The notes under the pieces: model-generated
Told to the model about the DNA's origin: nothing
Seen by the model: the letters and a program-made list of their open reading frames with translations, nothing else
Databases searched by the model: none
DNA from: Symsagittifera roscoffensis
Taxonomy: Eukaryota > Xenacoelomorpha > Acoela > Convolutidae
DNA length: 51,000 nucleotides
Assembly (NCBI RefSeq): GCF_963678635.1
Contig: NW_026971195.1
Location: 1-51,000 of the forward strand
Reading direction: 5' to 3'
Translations under genes and position numbers: made by a program
Shown: one piece after another, positions 11,531 through 23,139 of the stretch
Numbering within the stretch: the stretch's first letter is position 1
Layout of the letters: every line of letters begins with the position of its first letter

Positions 11531-12821
11531 GAAACCATCAAAAGCGATTTATTTGCGAAAGAAGTTCGTTGCCTGACATTCTATCTGGATCGAGGCAACA
11601 GACGGAAAATGGATGCAAAGAGCAAGAAAAGTAAATTCATTTGCTGCAACGAGGAGATCAAAGCCTACTTGCTGATATAACAAGAGACAAGACGAAAGGT
11701 GTGAGCATGAAGCATGACATTCAATGAGAACATCATCAAGACTCCATTGATGACAGTGAGCCATTACAAACCCTGGAGCTATTAATCGAGGGATGCATTG
11801 ATATTGAGCAACCAAGGACGACGACAACCAGCAAAGCACGATGCGCGTCAACTGAGAGTGATCCTGCAGACTCAGTGGGGGCTACTGAAGAGAATCAGGC
11901 TGAGGAGGAAGCATTAGATTCACAAGCTACCGACCATCCAGTGCAGAGAACCGTTAGGACAAGAAACCCACCAATTGGAGAGGGACTGGCCTGAGTAACC
12001 CATGCTTCAATGACTGTAAATCAAGAGCCAGGAGGCTATTCAGAAACAGTGTCTGGACCGAAAAAGGAGCAGTGGCTGGCAGCTATGGCTTTAGAGAAGA
12101 AGTCTCTAGAAGCTATGGGAACATGGACACTTGTAATAGACCAAGATCTCGAAAAATACTTCTTGGACGATGGGTTCTTGCTGTAAAGAGAGATGCAATA
12201 GGACAATTGGGGCGCTTCGAAGCCCGAAATGTTGTGAAAACACTCAAGCAAGTGGAAGGAATTGACTTCAATTAGACGTTTGCTCCGACCTGTAAGCCCG
12301 AAACAAAAAGGGTAAAGCTGACTTTGGGGGCAAAAGATGATCATGTTTTTCATCAGAAGGATGTTAAGTCAATTTTCCTATACTCTCCTCTAACAGATGC
12401 AGTTTCTATGGAGCAACCAGATGGGTTCAGCAGCGGTGACAGCCAAGTGTGCTTGCTTCAACAATTTTTTTTTGCTCACGATGAGGATTTGGATAAATGA
12501 CATCATTGGTTGCAGATGTTTAGTCGAAGTTGACCAGTTGGGAAGCCGCTGCTCCAAAAGGTTCAAGATGGATGACAGAGGCACATTTCCTGGTTGTTGG
12601 TAGTGCAGATCAAGCACTCACCTGGAACGGTAACAATGAATCAACGAAATAGCAGCGACAACTGCTTTGAGCGTTTAGGCCCAGCTGAATGAAAATCAGT
12701 GAGAACACCAGCGAACATCAGCGTACAATTTTTGAAGAAGTACTGCCCTGAAGCTGGGTCAGCCGCAGCAGTGTCTATGAAGGACGGGTTCTACATAGGT
12801 ATTGTGGGCTCATTATTGTGG
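11531..12821 (+). pseudogene. Array unit 2
   Basis: Similar to unit 1 in the linker and RT. It lacks about 24 bases near 12455 (the end of the RT LYGLQQ segment). The shared TAG stop is at 12273. The open frame 11408-11680 spans the junction between unit 1 RT and unit 2 tail. Confidence 0.85.
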
Positions 12822-14172
12822 GAAACCATCAAAAGCGATTTATTTGCGAAAGAAGTTCGGTTGCCCGACATTCTATCTGGAACGAGGCAACAGACGGAAA
12901 ATGAATGCAGAGAGCAAGAAAAGTAAATTCATTGACTGCAACGAGGAGAGCAAAGCCTACTTGCTGATGTAACTAAAGACAAGACGAGAGGTATGAGCAA
13001 GAAGCATGACATTCAATGAGAACATCATCAAGATGACTCCATGGTTGACAGTGAGCCATTACAAACCCTGGAGCTATTAATCGAGCTTCTTGCTCACATC
13101 GAAGCTTGAAGCAAAGCCTGAAGCGCGTCAACTGAGAGTGATACTGCAGACTCAGTGGGGGCTACTGAAGAGAATCAGGCTGAGGAGGAGGCATTAGATT
13201 CACAAGCTACCGACCATCCAGTGCCGAGAACCGTTAGGACAAGAACCCCAACCATTTGATACGGACTCGCCTAATTAACCCATGCTTCAGTGACTGTAAT
13301 TCAAGAGCCAGGAGGCTACTCAGAAACAGTGTCTGGACCCAAAAAGGAGCACTGGCTGGCAGCTATGGCTTTAGAGGTGAAGTCTCTAGAAACTATGGGA
13401 ACATGGACACTTGTGATAGACCAAAACCTCGAAAAGTACTTCTTGGACGATGGGTTCTTGCTGTAAAGAGAGATGCAATAGGACAAATGGGGCGCTTCGA
13501 AGCCCGATATGTAGTGAAAACATTCAAGAAAGTCGAATGATATGACTTCAATTAGACGTTTGCTCCGACCTGTAAACCCGAAATAAAGATGATAATGCGG
13601 GCTTTGGGGGGCAAAAATGACCATGTTTTTGATCAGATGGTTGTTAAGTCAACTTTCCTCAATTATCCTCTTTTAGAGACAGTTTACATGGAGCAACCAG
13701 ATGGGTTCAGAAGCGTTGACAGCCAAGTGTGCTTGCTTCAACGAAGTCTATATGGACTGCAGCAATAACTCACGAGTTGGCTTGCTTCAACGAAGTCTCT
13801 ATGGGCTGCAGCAATAACTCATGTTTGTTCACGATGAGGATTTGGATGAATGACAATATCATTGGTTGCAGATGTCAAGACGAAGTTGACCAGGTGGGAA
13901 GTCGGTTCTCCAAACGATTCAAGGTGGAGGACAGAGGCGCATTGTCCTGGTTCTTGAGAATGCAGATCAAGCAAAGCATTCACCTAGAACGGTAACAGTG
14001 AATCCATCAAATAACATCGACGACTGATTGGAGCGTTTTGGCCTAGCTGAATGCAAACCAGTGAGCACACCAGAGTACAACTTTGGAAGAATTTCTGCCC
14101 TGAAGCTAGGTCAGCCGCGGCAGTGTCCATGAAGGATTAGTACTACAGAGGTATTGTGGGCTCATTATTTTG
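12822..14172 (+). pseudogene. Array unit 3
   Basis: The linker is rearranged near 13085-13125. The RT carries an extra TGA just before the shared TAG (13553). An internal 49-base tandem duplication, with copies starting near 13731 and 13780, repeats the GCTTGCTTCAACGAAGTCT segment, which makes this the longest unit. Confidence 0.85.
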
Positions 14173-14628
14173 GAAAACCATCAAAAGCGATTTATTTGCA
14201 AAAAAAGTTCAGTTGCCTGACATTCTATCTGGATTGAGGCAACAGACGGGAATTGGATACAAAGAGCAAGAGAAGTAAATTCGTCGGCTGAAACGAGGAG
14301 AGCAAAGCCTACTTGCTGATGTATCTAGAGACAAGACGAGAGGTGTGAGCAAGAAACATGACATTCATTGAGAAGATCATCAAGTTGACTCCATGGCTGA
14401 CAGTGAGCCATTACAAACCCTGGAGCTATTAATCGAGGGATGCATCGATACTGAGCAACCAAGCACAACGACAACCAGCAAAGCACGAAGCGCGGCGCCA
14501 ACTGAGAGTGATACTGCAGACTCAGTTGGGGCTACTGAAGAGAATCAGGCTGCCCTGAAGCTGGGTCAGCCGCAGCAGTGTCCATGAAGGACGGGTTCTA
14601 CATAGGTATTGTGAGCTCATTATTGTGG
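14173..14628 (+). pseudogene. Array unit 4, large internal deletion
   Basis: Only 456 bases. The linker reaches GAGAATCAGGCTG and then jumps straight to CCCTGAAGCTGGGTCAGCC from the RT end, near 14550. Both parents share CTG at the break, a 3-base microhomology. Nearly all the RT is missing. Confidence 0.85.
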
Positions 14629-15953
14629 GAAACCATCAAACGCGATTTATTTGCGAAAGAAGTTCGGTTGCCTGACATTCTATCTGGATCGAGGCAAGAG
14701 ACGGAAAATGAATGCAGAGAGCAAGAAAAGTAAATTCATTGACTGCAACGAGGAGAGCAAAGCCTACTTGCTGATGTATCTAAAGACAAGACGAGAGGTA
14801 TGAGCAAGAAGCATGACATTCATTGAGAACATCATCAAGATGACTCCATGGATGACAGTGAGCCATTACAAACCCTGGAGCTATTAAACGAGGGATGCAT
14901 TGATACTGAGCAACCAAGGAAGACGACAACCAGCAAAGCACGAAGCGTGCCAACTCAGAGTGATACTGCAGACTCAGTTGGGGCTACTGAAGAGAATCAG
15001 GTTGAGGAGGAAGCATTAGATTCACAAACTACCGACCATCCAGTGCAGAGAACCGTTAGGACAAGAAACCCACCCATTGGAGAGGGACTGGCCCAAGTAA
15101 CCCATACTTCAGTGACTGTAATTCAAGAGCCAGGAGGCTATTCAGAAACAGTGTCTGGACCCAAAAAGGAGCAGTGGCTGGCAGCTATGGCTTTAGAGGT
15201 GATGTCTCTAGAAGCTATGGGAACATGGACACTTGTGATAGATCAAGATCTCGAAAAGTACTTTTTGGACGATGGTTCCTGCTGTTAAGAGAGATGCAAT
15301 AGGACAGTTGGGGCACTTCGAAGCCCGTTATCTAGTAAAAAAAATTCAAGCAAGTGGAAGGACTTGACTTCAATTAGACGTTTGCTCCGACCTGTAAACT
15401 CAAAACAATGACGATAACGCTGGCTTTGGAGGCAAAAGATGATCTTGTACATCATCAGATGGATGTTAAGTCAACTTTCCTCGACAATCCTCCAATAGAG
15501 GCAGTTTATATGGAGCAACCAGATGGGTTCAGCAGCGGTGACAGCCAAGTGTACTTGCTTCAGCGAAGTCTCTATGGACTGCAGGAATAACTTTTTTTTG
15601 TTCACGATGAGGATTTGGATAAATGACATCATCATTGGTTGCAGATGTCAAGACGAAGTTGACCAGGTGGGAAGCCGCTTCTCCAAACGATTCAAGATGA
15701 ATATGACAGCGGCGCATTGTCCTGGAACTTGGGAATACAGATCAAGCAGTCACCTGGAACGGTAACAGTGAATCAATCAAATAACATCGACGACTGCTTG
15801 GAGCGTTTTGGCCTAGCTGAATGCAAACCAGTGAGCACACCAGTGGACATCAGCGTACAACTTTCGAAGAAGTACTGCCCTGAAGCTAGTTCAGCCGCGG
15901 CAAGGTCTATGAAAGCTGAGTACTACAGAGGCATTGTGGGCTCATTATTTTGG
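14629..15953 (+). pseudogene. Array unit 5, least broken linker/RT start
   Basis: The frame 14848-15288 (146 codons) keeps the whole linker and RT start open (MDDSEPLQTLELL through WLAAMALEVMSLEAMGTWTLV) before the frameshift present in every unit. The second RT piece is open at 15408-15590 (VDVKSTFL-like MDVKSTFLDNPP, MEQPDGF, LYGLQE). The shared TAG is at 15375. Confidence 0.85.
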
Positions 15954-16928
15954 GAAAGCATCAAAAGCGATTTTTTTGCGAAAAAAGTTCAGTTGCCTGG
16001 CATTCTATCTGGATCGAGGCAACAGACGGGAATTGGATACAAAGAGCAAGAGAAGTAAGTTCATCGGCTGCAACGAGGAGAGCAAAACCTACTTGCTGAT
16101 GTATCTAGAGACAAGACGAGAGGTGTGAGCAAGAAACATGACATTCCTTGAGAAGATCATCAAGATGACTCCATGGCTGACAGTGAGCCATTACAAACCC
16201 TGGAGCTATTAATCAAGGGATAAATTGATATTGAGCAACTAAGCACGACGAAAACCAGCAAAGCCCGAAGCGCGTCAACTGAGAGTGATACTGCAAACTC
16301 AGTGGGGGCTACTGAAGAGAATCAGGCTGAGGAGGAAGCATTAGATTCACAAGCTACCGACCATCCAGTGCCGAGAACCGTTAGGACAATAACCCCAACC
16401 AATGGATACGGACTGGCCTAATTAGCCCAAGCTTCAGTGACTGTAATTCAAGAGCCAGGAGGCTATTCAGAAACAGTGTCTGGACCCAAAAAGGAGCGGT
16501 GGGTGCCAGCTTAGGCTTTAGAGGTGAAGTCTCTAGAAGCTATGGGAACATAGACACTTGTGATAGACCAAAATCTCGAAAAGTACTTCTTGGACGATGG
16601 GTTCTTGATGTAAAGAGAGATGCAATAGGACAATTGGCTCGCTTTGAAGCTGCTTCTCCAAACGATGCAAGATGAATATGACAGAGGCGCATTGTCCTGG
16701 AACTTGGGAATGCAGATCAAGCAGTCACCTGGAACGGTAACAGTGAATCAATCAAATAACATCGACGACTGCTTGGAGCGTTTTGGCCTAGCTGAATGCA
16801 AACCAGTGAGCACACCAGTGGACATCAGCGTACAACTTTCGAAGAAGTACTGCCCTGAAGCTAGTTCAGCAGCGGCAGTGTCTATGAAAGCTGAGTACTA
16901 CAGAGGCATTGTGGGCTCATTATTTTGG
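15954..16928 (+). pseudogene. Array unit 6, RT deletion variant
   Basis: About 975 bases. The RT jumps from CGCTTTGAAGC to TGCTTCTCCAAACGATGC near 16650, removing the middle RT including the shared stop position. GAAGC is present at both parental sites. The same deletion with the same flanks occurs in unit 11. Confidence 0.88.
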
Positions 16929-18260
16929 GAAAGCATCAAAAGCGATTTTTTTGCGAAAAAAAGTCAATTGCCTGACATTCTATCTGGATAGAGGCAACAG
17001 ACGGAAAATGGATACAAAGAGCAAGAGAAGTAAGTTCATCGGCTGCAACGAGGAGAGCAAAGCCTACTTGCTGATGTATCTAGAGATAAGACGAGAGTTG
17101 TGAGCAAGAAGCTTGACATTCAATGAGAACATCATCAAGATGACTCCATGGCTGACAGTGAGCCATTACAAACCCTGGAGCTATTAATCGAGGGATAAAT
17201 TGATATTGAGCAACTAAGCACGACGAAAACCAGCAAAGCCCGAAGCGCGTCAACTGAGAGTGATACTGCAGACTCAGTGGGGGCTACTGAAGAGAATCAG
17301 GCTGAGGAGGAAGCATTAGATTCACAAGCTACCGACCATCCAGTGCCGAGAACCGTTAGGACAAGAACCCCAACCATTGGATACGGACTGGCCTAATTAA
17401 CCCATGCTTCAGTGACTGTAATTCAAGAGCCAGGAGGCTAATCAGAATCAGTGTCTGAACCCAAAAAGGAGCAGTGGCTGGCAGCAATGGCTTTAGAGGT
17501 GAAGTCTCTAGAAGCTATGGGAACATGGACACTTGTGATAGACCAAAATCTCGTAAAGTACTTCTTGGACGATGGGTTCTTGCTGTAAAGAGAGATGCAA
17601 TAGGACAATTGGGGCGCTTCGAAGCCCGATATGTAGTGAAAACAGTCAAGAAAGTCGAAGGATATGACTTCAATTAGACGTTTGCTCCGACCTGTAAACC
17701 CGAAACAAAGAGGATAATGCGGGCTTTGGAGGGCAAAAATGACCATGTTTTTGATCAGATGGATGTTAAGTCAACTTTCCTCAACTATCCTCTTTTAGAG
17801 ACAGTTTACATGGAGCAACCAGATGGGTTCAGGAGCGTTGACAGCCAAGTGTGCTTGCTTCAACGAAGTCTCTATGGGCTGCAGCAATAATTTTTGTTTG
17901 TTCACGATGAGGATTTGGATGAATGACATCATCATTGGTTGCAGATGTCAAGACGAAGTTGACCAGATGGGAAGTCGGTTCTCCAAACGATTCAAGTTGG
18001 AGGACAGAGGCGCATTGTCCTGGTTCTTGAGAATGCAGATCAAGCAAAGCAAAGCATTCACCTAGAACGGTAACAGTGAATCCATCAAATAACATCGACG
18101 ACTGCGTGGAGCGTTTTGGCCAAGCTGAATGCAAACCAGTGAGCACACCAGCGCACATCAGCGTACAACTTTCGAAGAATTTCTGCCCTGAGGCTAGGTC
18201 AGCCGCGGCAGTGTCCATGAAGGATGAGTACTACAGAGGTATTGTGGGCTCATTGTTTTG
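16929..18260 (+). pseudogene. Array unit 7
   Basis: Full length. RT pieces are open at 17474-17677, ending at the shared TAG (17675), and at 17823-18065. The linker has a stop after LELLIEG (GGATAA), shared with unit 6, which indicates close relationship. Confidence 0.85.
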
Positions 18261-19588
18261 GAAAACCATCAAAAGCGATTTATTTGCAAAAAAAGTTCAG
18301 TTGCCTGACATTCTATCTGGATCGAGGCAACAGACGGGAATTGGATACAAAGAGCAAGAGAAGTAAGTTCATCGGCTGCAACGAGGAGAGCAAAGCCTAC
18401 TTGCTGATGTATCTAGAGACAAGACGAGAGGTGTGAGAAAGAAACATGACATTCATTGAGAAGATCATCAAGATGACTCCATGGCTGACAGTGAGCCATT
18501 ACAAACCCTGGAGCTATTAATCGAGGGATGCATCGATACTGAGCAACCAAGCACAACAAAAACCAGCAAAGCACGAAGCGCGGCGCCAACTGAGAGTGAT
18601 ACTGCAGACTCAGTTGGGGCTACTGAAGAGAATCAGGCTGAGTAGGAAGCATTAGATTCACAAGCTACCGACCATCCAGTGCAGAGAACCGCTAGGACAA
18701 GAAACCCACCCATTGGATACGGACTAGCCTAATCAACCCATGCTTCAGTGACTGCAATTCAAGAGCCAGGAGGCTATTCAGAAACAGTGTCTGGACCCAA
18801 AAAGGAGCAGTGGCTGGCAGCTATGGCTTTAGAGGTGAAGTCTCTAGAAGCTAGGGGAATATAGACACTTGTGATAGACCAAGATCTCGAAAAGTTCTTC
18901 TTGGACGATGGGTTCTTGCTGGAAAAAGAGACGCAATAGGACAATTGGGGCTCTTCGATGCCCGATATGTAGTGAAAACTTTCAAGCAAGTGGAAGGACT
19001 TGACTTCAATTAGACGTTTGCTCCGACCTGTAAACCCAGAACAAAGAGGATAATGCTGGCTTTGGGGGCAAAAGATGATCAAGTACTTCATCAGATGGAT
19101 GTTACGTCAACTTTCCTCAACTCTCTTCTAATAGAGGCAGTTTAAATGGAGCAACCAGATTGGTTCAGCAGCGGTGACAGCCAAGTGTGCTTGCTTCAAC
19201 AAAGTCTCTATGGGCTGCAGCATTATTTTTTGTTTGTTCACGATGAGAATTTGGATAAATGACATCATCATTGATTGCAGATGTCAAGACGAAGTTGACC
19301 AGGTGGGAAGCCGCTTCTCCATACAATTCAAGATGTATGACAGAGGCGGCACGTCCTGGTTCTTGCAAATGCAGATCAAGCAGTCACCTGGAACGGTAAA
19401 AATGAATCAAACAAATAACATCGACAACTGCTTGGAGCGTTTAAGCTTAGCTAAATGCAAATCAGTGGGAACACCAGACGACATCAGCGTACAATTTTCG
19501 AAGAAGTACTGCCCTGAAGCTGGGTCAGCCGCGGCAGTGTCCTTGAAGGATGAGTACTACAGAGGTATTGTGGGCTCATTATTGTGGG
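18261..19588 (+). pseudogene. Array unit 8
   Basis: Full length. From about 18950 onward it is nearly identical to unit 9 at an offset of ~1304 bases. The shared TAG is at 19011. The frame 19174-19635 (153 codons) covers the distal RT from CACFNKVSMG to GIVGSLLWG and runs into the next tail. Confidence 0.85.
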
Positions 19589-20891
19589 GAAAACATCAAA
19601 AGCGATTTAGTTGCGAAACAAGTTCGGTTACCTGACATTCTATCTGGATCGAGGCAACAGACGGAAAATGGATACAAAGAGCAAGAAAAGTAAATTCATT
19701 GGCTGCAGCGAGGAGAGCAAAGCCTACTTGATGATGTAACTAGAGACAAGACGAGAGGTGTTAGCAAGAAGCATGGCATTCAATGAGAAAAACATCAAGA
19801 TGACAGTGAGCCATTACCAACCCTGGAGCTATTAATCGAGGGATGCATTCATATTGAGCAACCAAGCACAACCACAACCTGCAAGCGCGCCAACTGAGAG
19901 TGATACTGCAGACTCAGTGGGGACTACTGAAGAGAGTCAGGTTGAGGAGGAAGCATTAGATTTACAAGCTACCGACCATTCAGTGCAGCGAACCGTTAGG
20001 ACAAGAAACCCACCCATTGGATAGGGACTGACCTGTTTAATCCATGCTTCAATGAATGTAATTCAAGAGCCAGCAGGCTTTTCAGAAACAGTGTCTGGAC
20101 CCAAAAAGGATTATTGGCTGCCAGCTATGGCTTTAGAGGTGACGTCTCTAGAAGCTATGGGAACATAGACACTTGTGATAGACCGAGATCTCAAAAATTA
20201 CTTCTTGGACGATGGGTTCTTGCTGTAAAAAGAGATGCAAAAGGACAATTGGGGCACTTCGAAGCCCGATATGTAGTGAAAACATTCAAGCAAGTGGAAG
20301 GACTTGACTTCAATTAGACGTTTGCTCCGACCTGTTAACCCAGAACAAAGAGGATAATGCTGGCTTTGGGGGCAAAAGATGATCAAGTACTTCATCAGAT
20401 GGATGTTACGTCAACTTTCCTCAACTCTCTTCTAATAGAGGCAGTTTAAATGGAGCAACCAGATTGGTTCAGCAGCGGTGACAGCCAAGTGTGCTTGCTT
20501 CAACAAAGTCTCTATGGGCTGCAGCATTATTTTTTGTTTGTTCACGATGAGAATTTGGATAAATGACATCATCATTGATTGCAGATGTCAAGACGAAGTT
20601 GACCTCGTGGGAAGCCGCTTCTCCATACAATTCAAGATGTATGACAGAGGCGGCACGTCCTGGTTCTTGCAAATGCAGATCAAGCAGTCACCTGGAACGG
20701 TAAAAATGAATCAAACAAATAACATCGACAACTGCTTGGAGCGTTTAAGCTTAGCTAAATGCAAATCAGTGGGAACACCAGACGACATCAGCGTACAATT
20801 TTCGAAGAAGTACTGCCCTGAAGCTGGGTCAGCCGCGGCAGTGTCCTTGAAGGATGAGTACTACAGAGGTATTGTGGGCTCATTATTGTGG
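19589..20891 (+). pseudogene. Array unit 9
   Basis: Nearly identical to the following unit over its first half and to the preceding one over its second half. The 153-codon distal RT frame at 20478-20939 differs from that at 19174-19635 by only a few residues. The shared TAG is at 20315. This is the youngest duplication visible in the array. Confidence 0.88.
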
Positions 20892-22192
20892 GGAAAACAT
20901 CAAAAGCGATTTAGTTGCGAAAGAAGTTCGGTTGCCTGACATTCTATCTGAATCGAGGCAACAGACGGAAAATGGATACAAAGAGCAAGAAAAGTAAATT
21001 CATTGGCTGCAGCGAGGAGAGCAAAGCCTACTTGATGATGTAACTAGAGACAAGACGAGAGGTGTTAGCAAGAAGCATGGCATTCAATGAGAAAAACATC
21101 AAGATGACAGTGAGCCATTACTAACCCTGGAGCTATTAATCGAGGGATGCATTCATATTGAGCAACCAAGCACAACCACAACCTGCAAGCGCGCCAACTG
21201 AGAGTGATACTGCAGACTCAGTGGGGACTACTGAAGAGAGTCAGGTTGAGGAGGAAGCATTAGATTTACAAGCTACCGACCATTCAGTGCAGCGAACCGT
21301 TAGGACAAGAAACCCACCCATTGGATAGGGACTGACCTGTTTAATCCATGCTTCAATGAATGTAATTCAAGAGCCAGCAGGCTTTTCAGAAACAAGGTCT
21401 GGACCAAAAAGGAGCATTGGCTGCCAGCTATGGCTTTAGAGGTGACGTCTCTAGAAGCTATGGGAACATAGACACTTGTGATAGACCGAGATCTCAAAAA
21501 TTACTTCTTGGACGATGGGTTCTTGCTGTAAAAAGAGATGCAAAAGGACAATTGGGGCACTTCGAAGCCCGATATGTAGTGAAAACATTCAAGCAAGTGG
21601 AAGGACTTGATTTCAATTAGATGTTTGCTGCGACCTGTAAACCCAAAACAATGAGGATAATGATGGCTTTTGAGGCAAAAGATGATCATGTAATTCATCA
21701 GATGGATGTTAAGTCAACTTTCCTCAACTATCCTCTAATAGAGGCAGTTAACATGGAGCAACCAGATGGGTTCAGGAGCGGTGACAGTCAAGTGTGCTTG
21801 CTTCAACGAAGTATCTATGGGCTGCACCAAAAACTTTTGTTTGATCACGATGAGGATTTGGATAAATAACAACACCATTGGTTGCAGATGTTAAGACGAA
21901 GTTGACCAGGTGGGAAGCTGCTTCTCCAAACGATGCAAGATGAATGACAGGGGCGCATTGTCCTGGTTCTTGAAAATGCAGATCAAGCAGTCACCTGGAA
22001 CGGTAACAGTGAATCAATCAATTAACATCGACGACTGCTTGGAGCGTTTTGGCCTAGCTGAATGCAAACCAGTGAGCACACCAGTGGACATCAGCGTACA
22101 ACTTTCGAAGAAGTACTGCCCTGAAGCTAGTTCAGCCGCGGCAGTGTCTATGAAAGCTGAGTACTACAGAGGCATTGTGGGCTCATTATTTT
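20892..22192 (+). pseudogene. Array unit 10
   Basis: The 67-codon RT frame (21417-21620) is identical in protein to that of unit 9 (20114-20317). The shared TAG is at 21618. The distal half switches subtype: GGGAAGCTGCTTCTCCAAACGATGC near 21913 matches the right flank of the deletion in units 6 and 11, so a unit like this one was probably the parent of that deletion. Confidence 0.85.
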
Positions 22193-23139
22193 GGAAAACC
22201 ATCAAAAGCGATTTACTTCTATCTGATCGAGGCAACAGGCGGAAAATGGATACAAAGAGCAAAAGAAGTAAGTTTATCGGCTGCAACGAGGAGAGGAAAG
22301 CCTACTTGCTGATGTACCTAGAGAAAACACGAGAGGTGTGAGCAAGAAGCTTGACATTCAATGCGAACATCATCAAGATGATTCCATGGCTGACAGTGAG
22401 CCATTACAAATCCTGGAGCTATTAATCGAGGAATACATTGATATTGAGCAACTAAGCACGACCAAAACCAGCAAAGCACGAAACACGCCAACTGAGAGTG
22501 ATACTGCAGACTCAGTGGGGGCTACTGAAGAGAATCAGGTTGAGGAGGAAGCATTAGATTCATAAGCTACCGACCATCCAGTGCAGAGAACCGTTAGGAC
22601 AAAAAAACCCACCCATTGGATACGGACTGGCCTAATTAGCCCAAGCTTCAGTGACTGTAATTCAAGAGCCAGGAGGCTATTCAGAAACAGTGTCTGGACC
22701 AAAAAAAGAGCGGTGGGTGCCAGCTACGGCTTTAGAGGTGAAGTCTCTAGAAGCTATGGGAACATAGACACTTGTGATAGACCAAGATTTCGAAAAGTAC
22801 TTCTTGGACGATGGGTTCTTGATGTAAAGAGAGATGCAATAGGACAATTGGCTCGCTTTGAAGCTGCTTCTCCAAACGATGCAAGATGAATTACAGAGGC
22901 GCATTGTCCTGGTTCTTGAAAATGCAGATCAAGCAGTCACCTGGAACGGTAACAGTGAATCAATCAAATAACATCGACGACTGTTTGGAGCGTTTTGGCC
23001 TAGCTGAATGCAAACCAGTGAGCACACCAGTGGACATCAGCGTACAACTTTCGAAGAAGTACTGCCCTGAAGCTAGTTCAGCCGCGGCAGTGTCTATGAA
23101 AGCTGAGTACTACAGAGGCATTGTGGGCTCATTATTTTG
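22193..23139 (+). pseudogene. Array unit 11, RT deletion variant
   Basis: About 947 bases. It has the same RT deletion as unit 6 (joint near 22860) plus a ~30-base deletion in the integrase tail near 22215. Its linker is almost identical to that of unit 12, including a 7-A run near 22603. Confidence 0.88.

Noticed and set aside
11408-11680. Array open frames read through GSLLWETIKSDLFAKE as a possible new protein module
   Set aside because: The part after GSLL is the integrase tail in the wrong frame; the true frame there reads FYLDRGNRRKMDAKSKKSKFIG, so the apparent module is a junction artefact.
11549-11851. Minus-strand open frames of 60-130 codons across the Copia array
   Set aside because: They are reverse-frame shadows of the RT and linker, recurring in each unit only because the DNA repeats.
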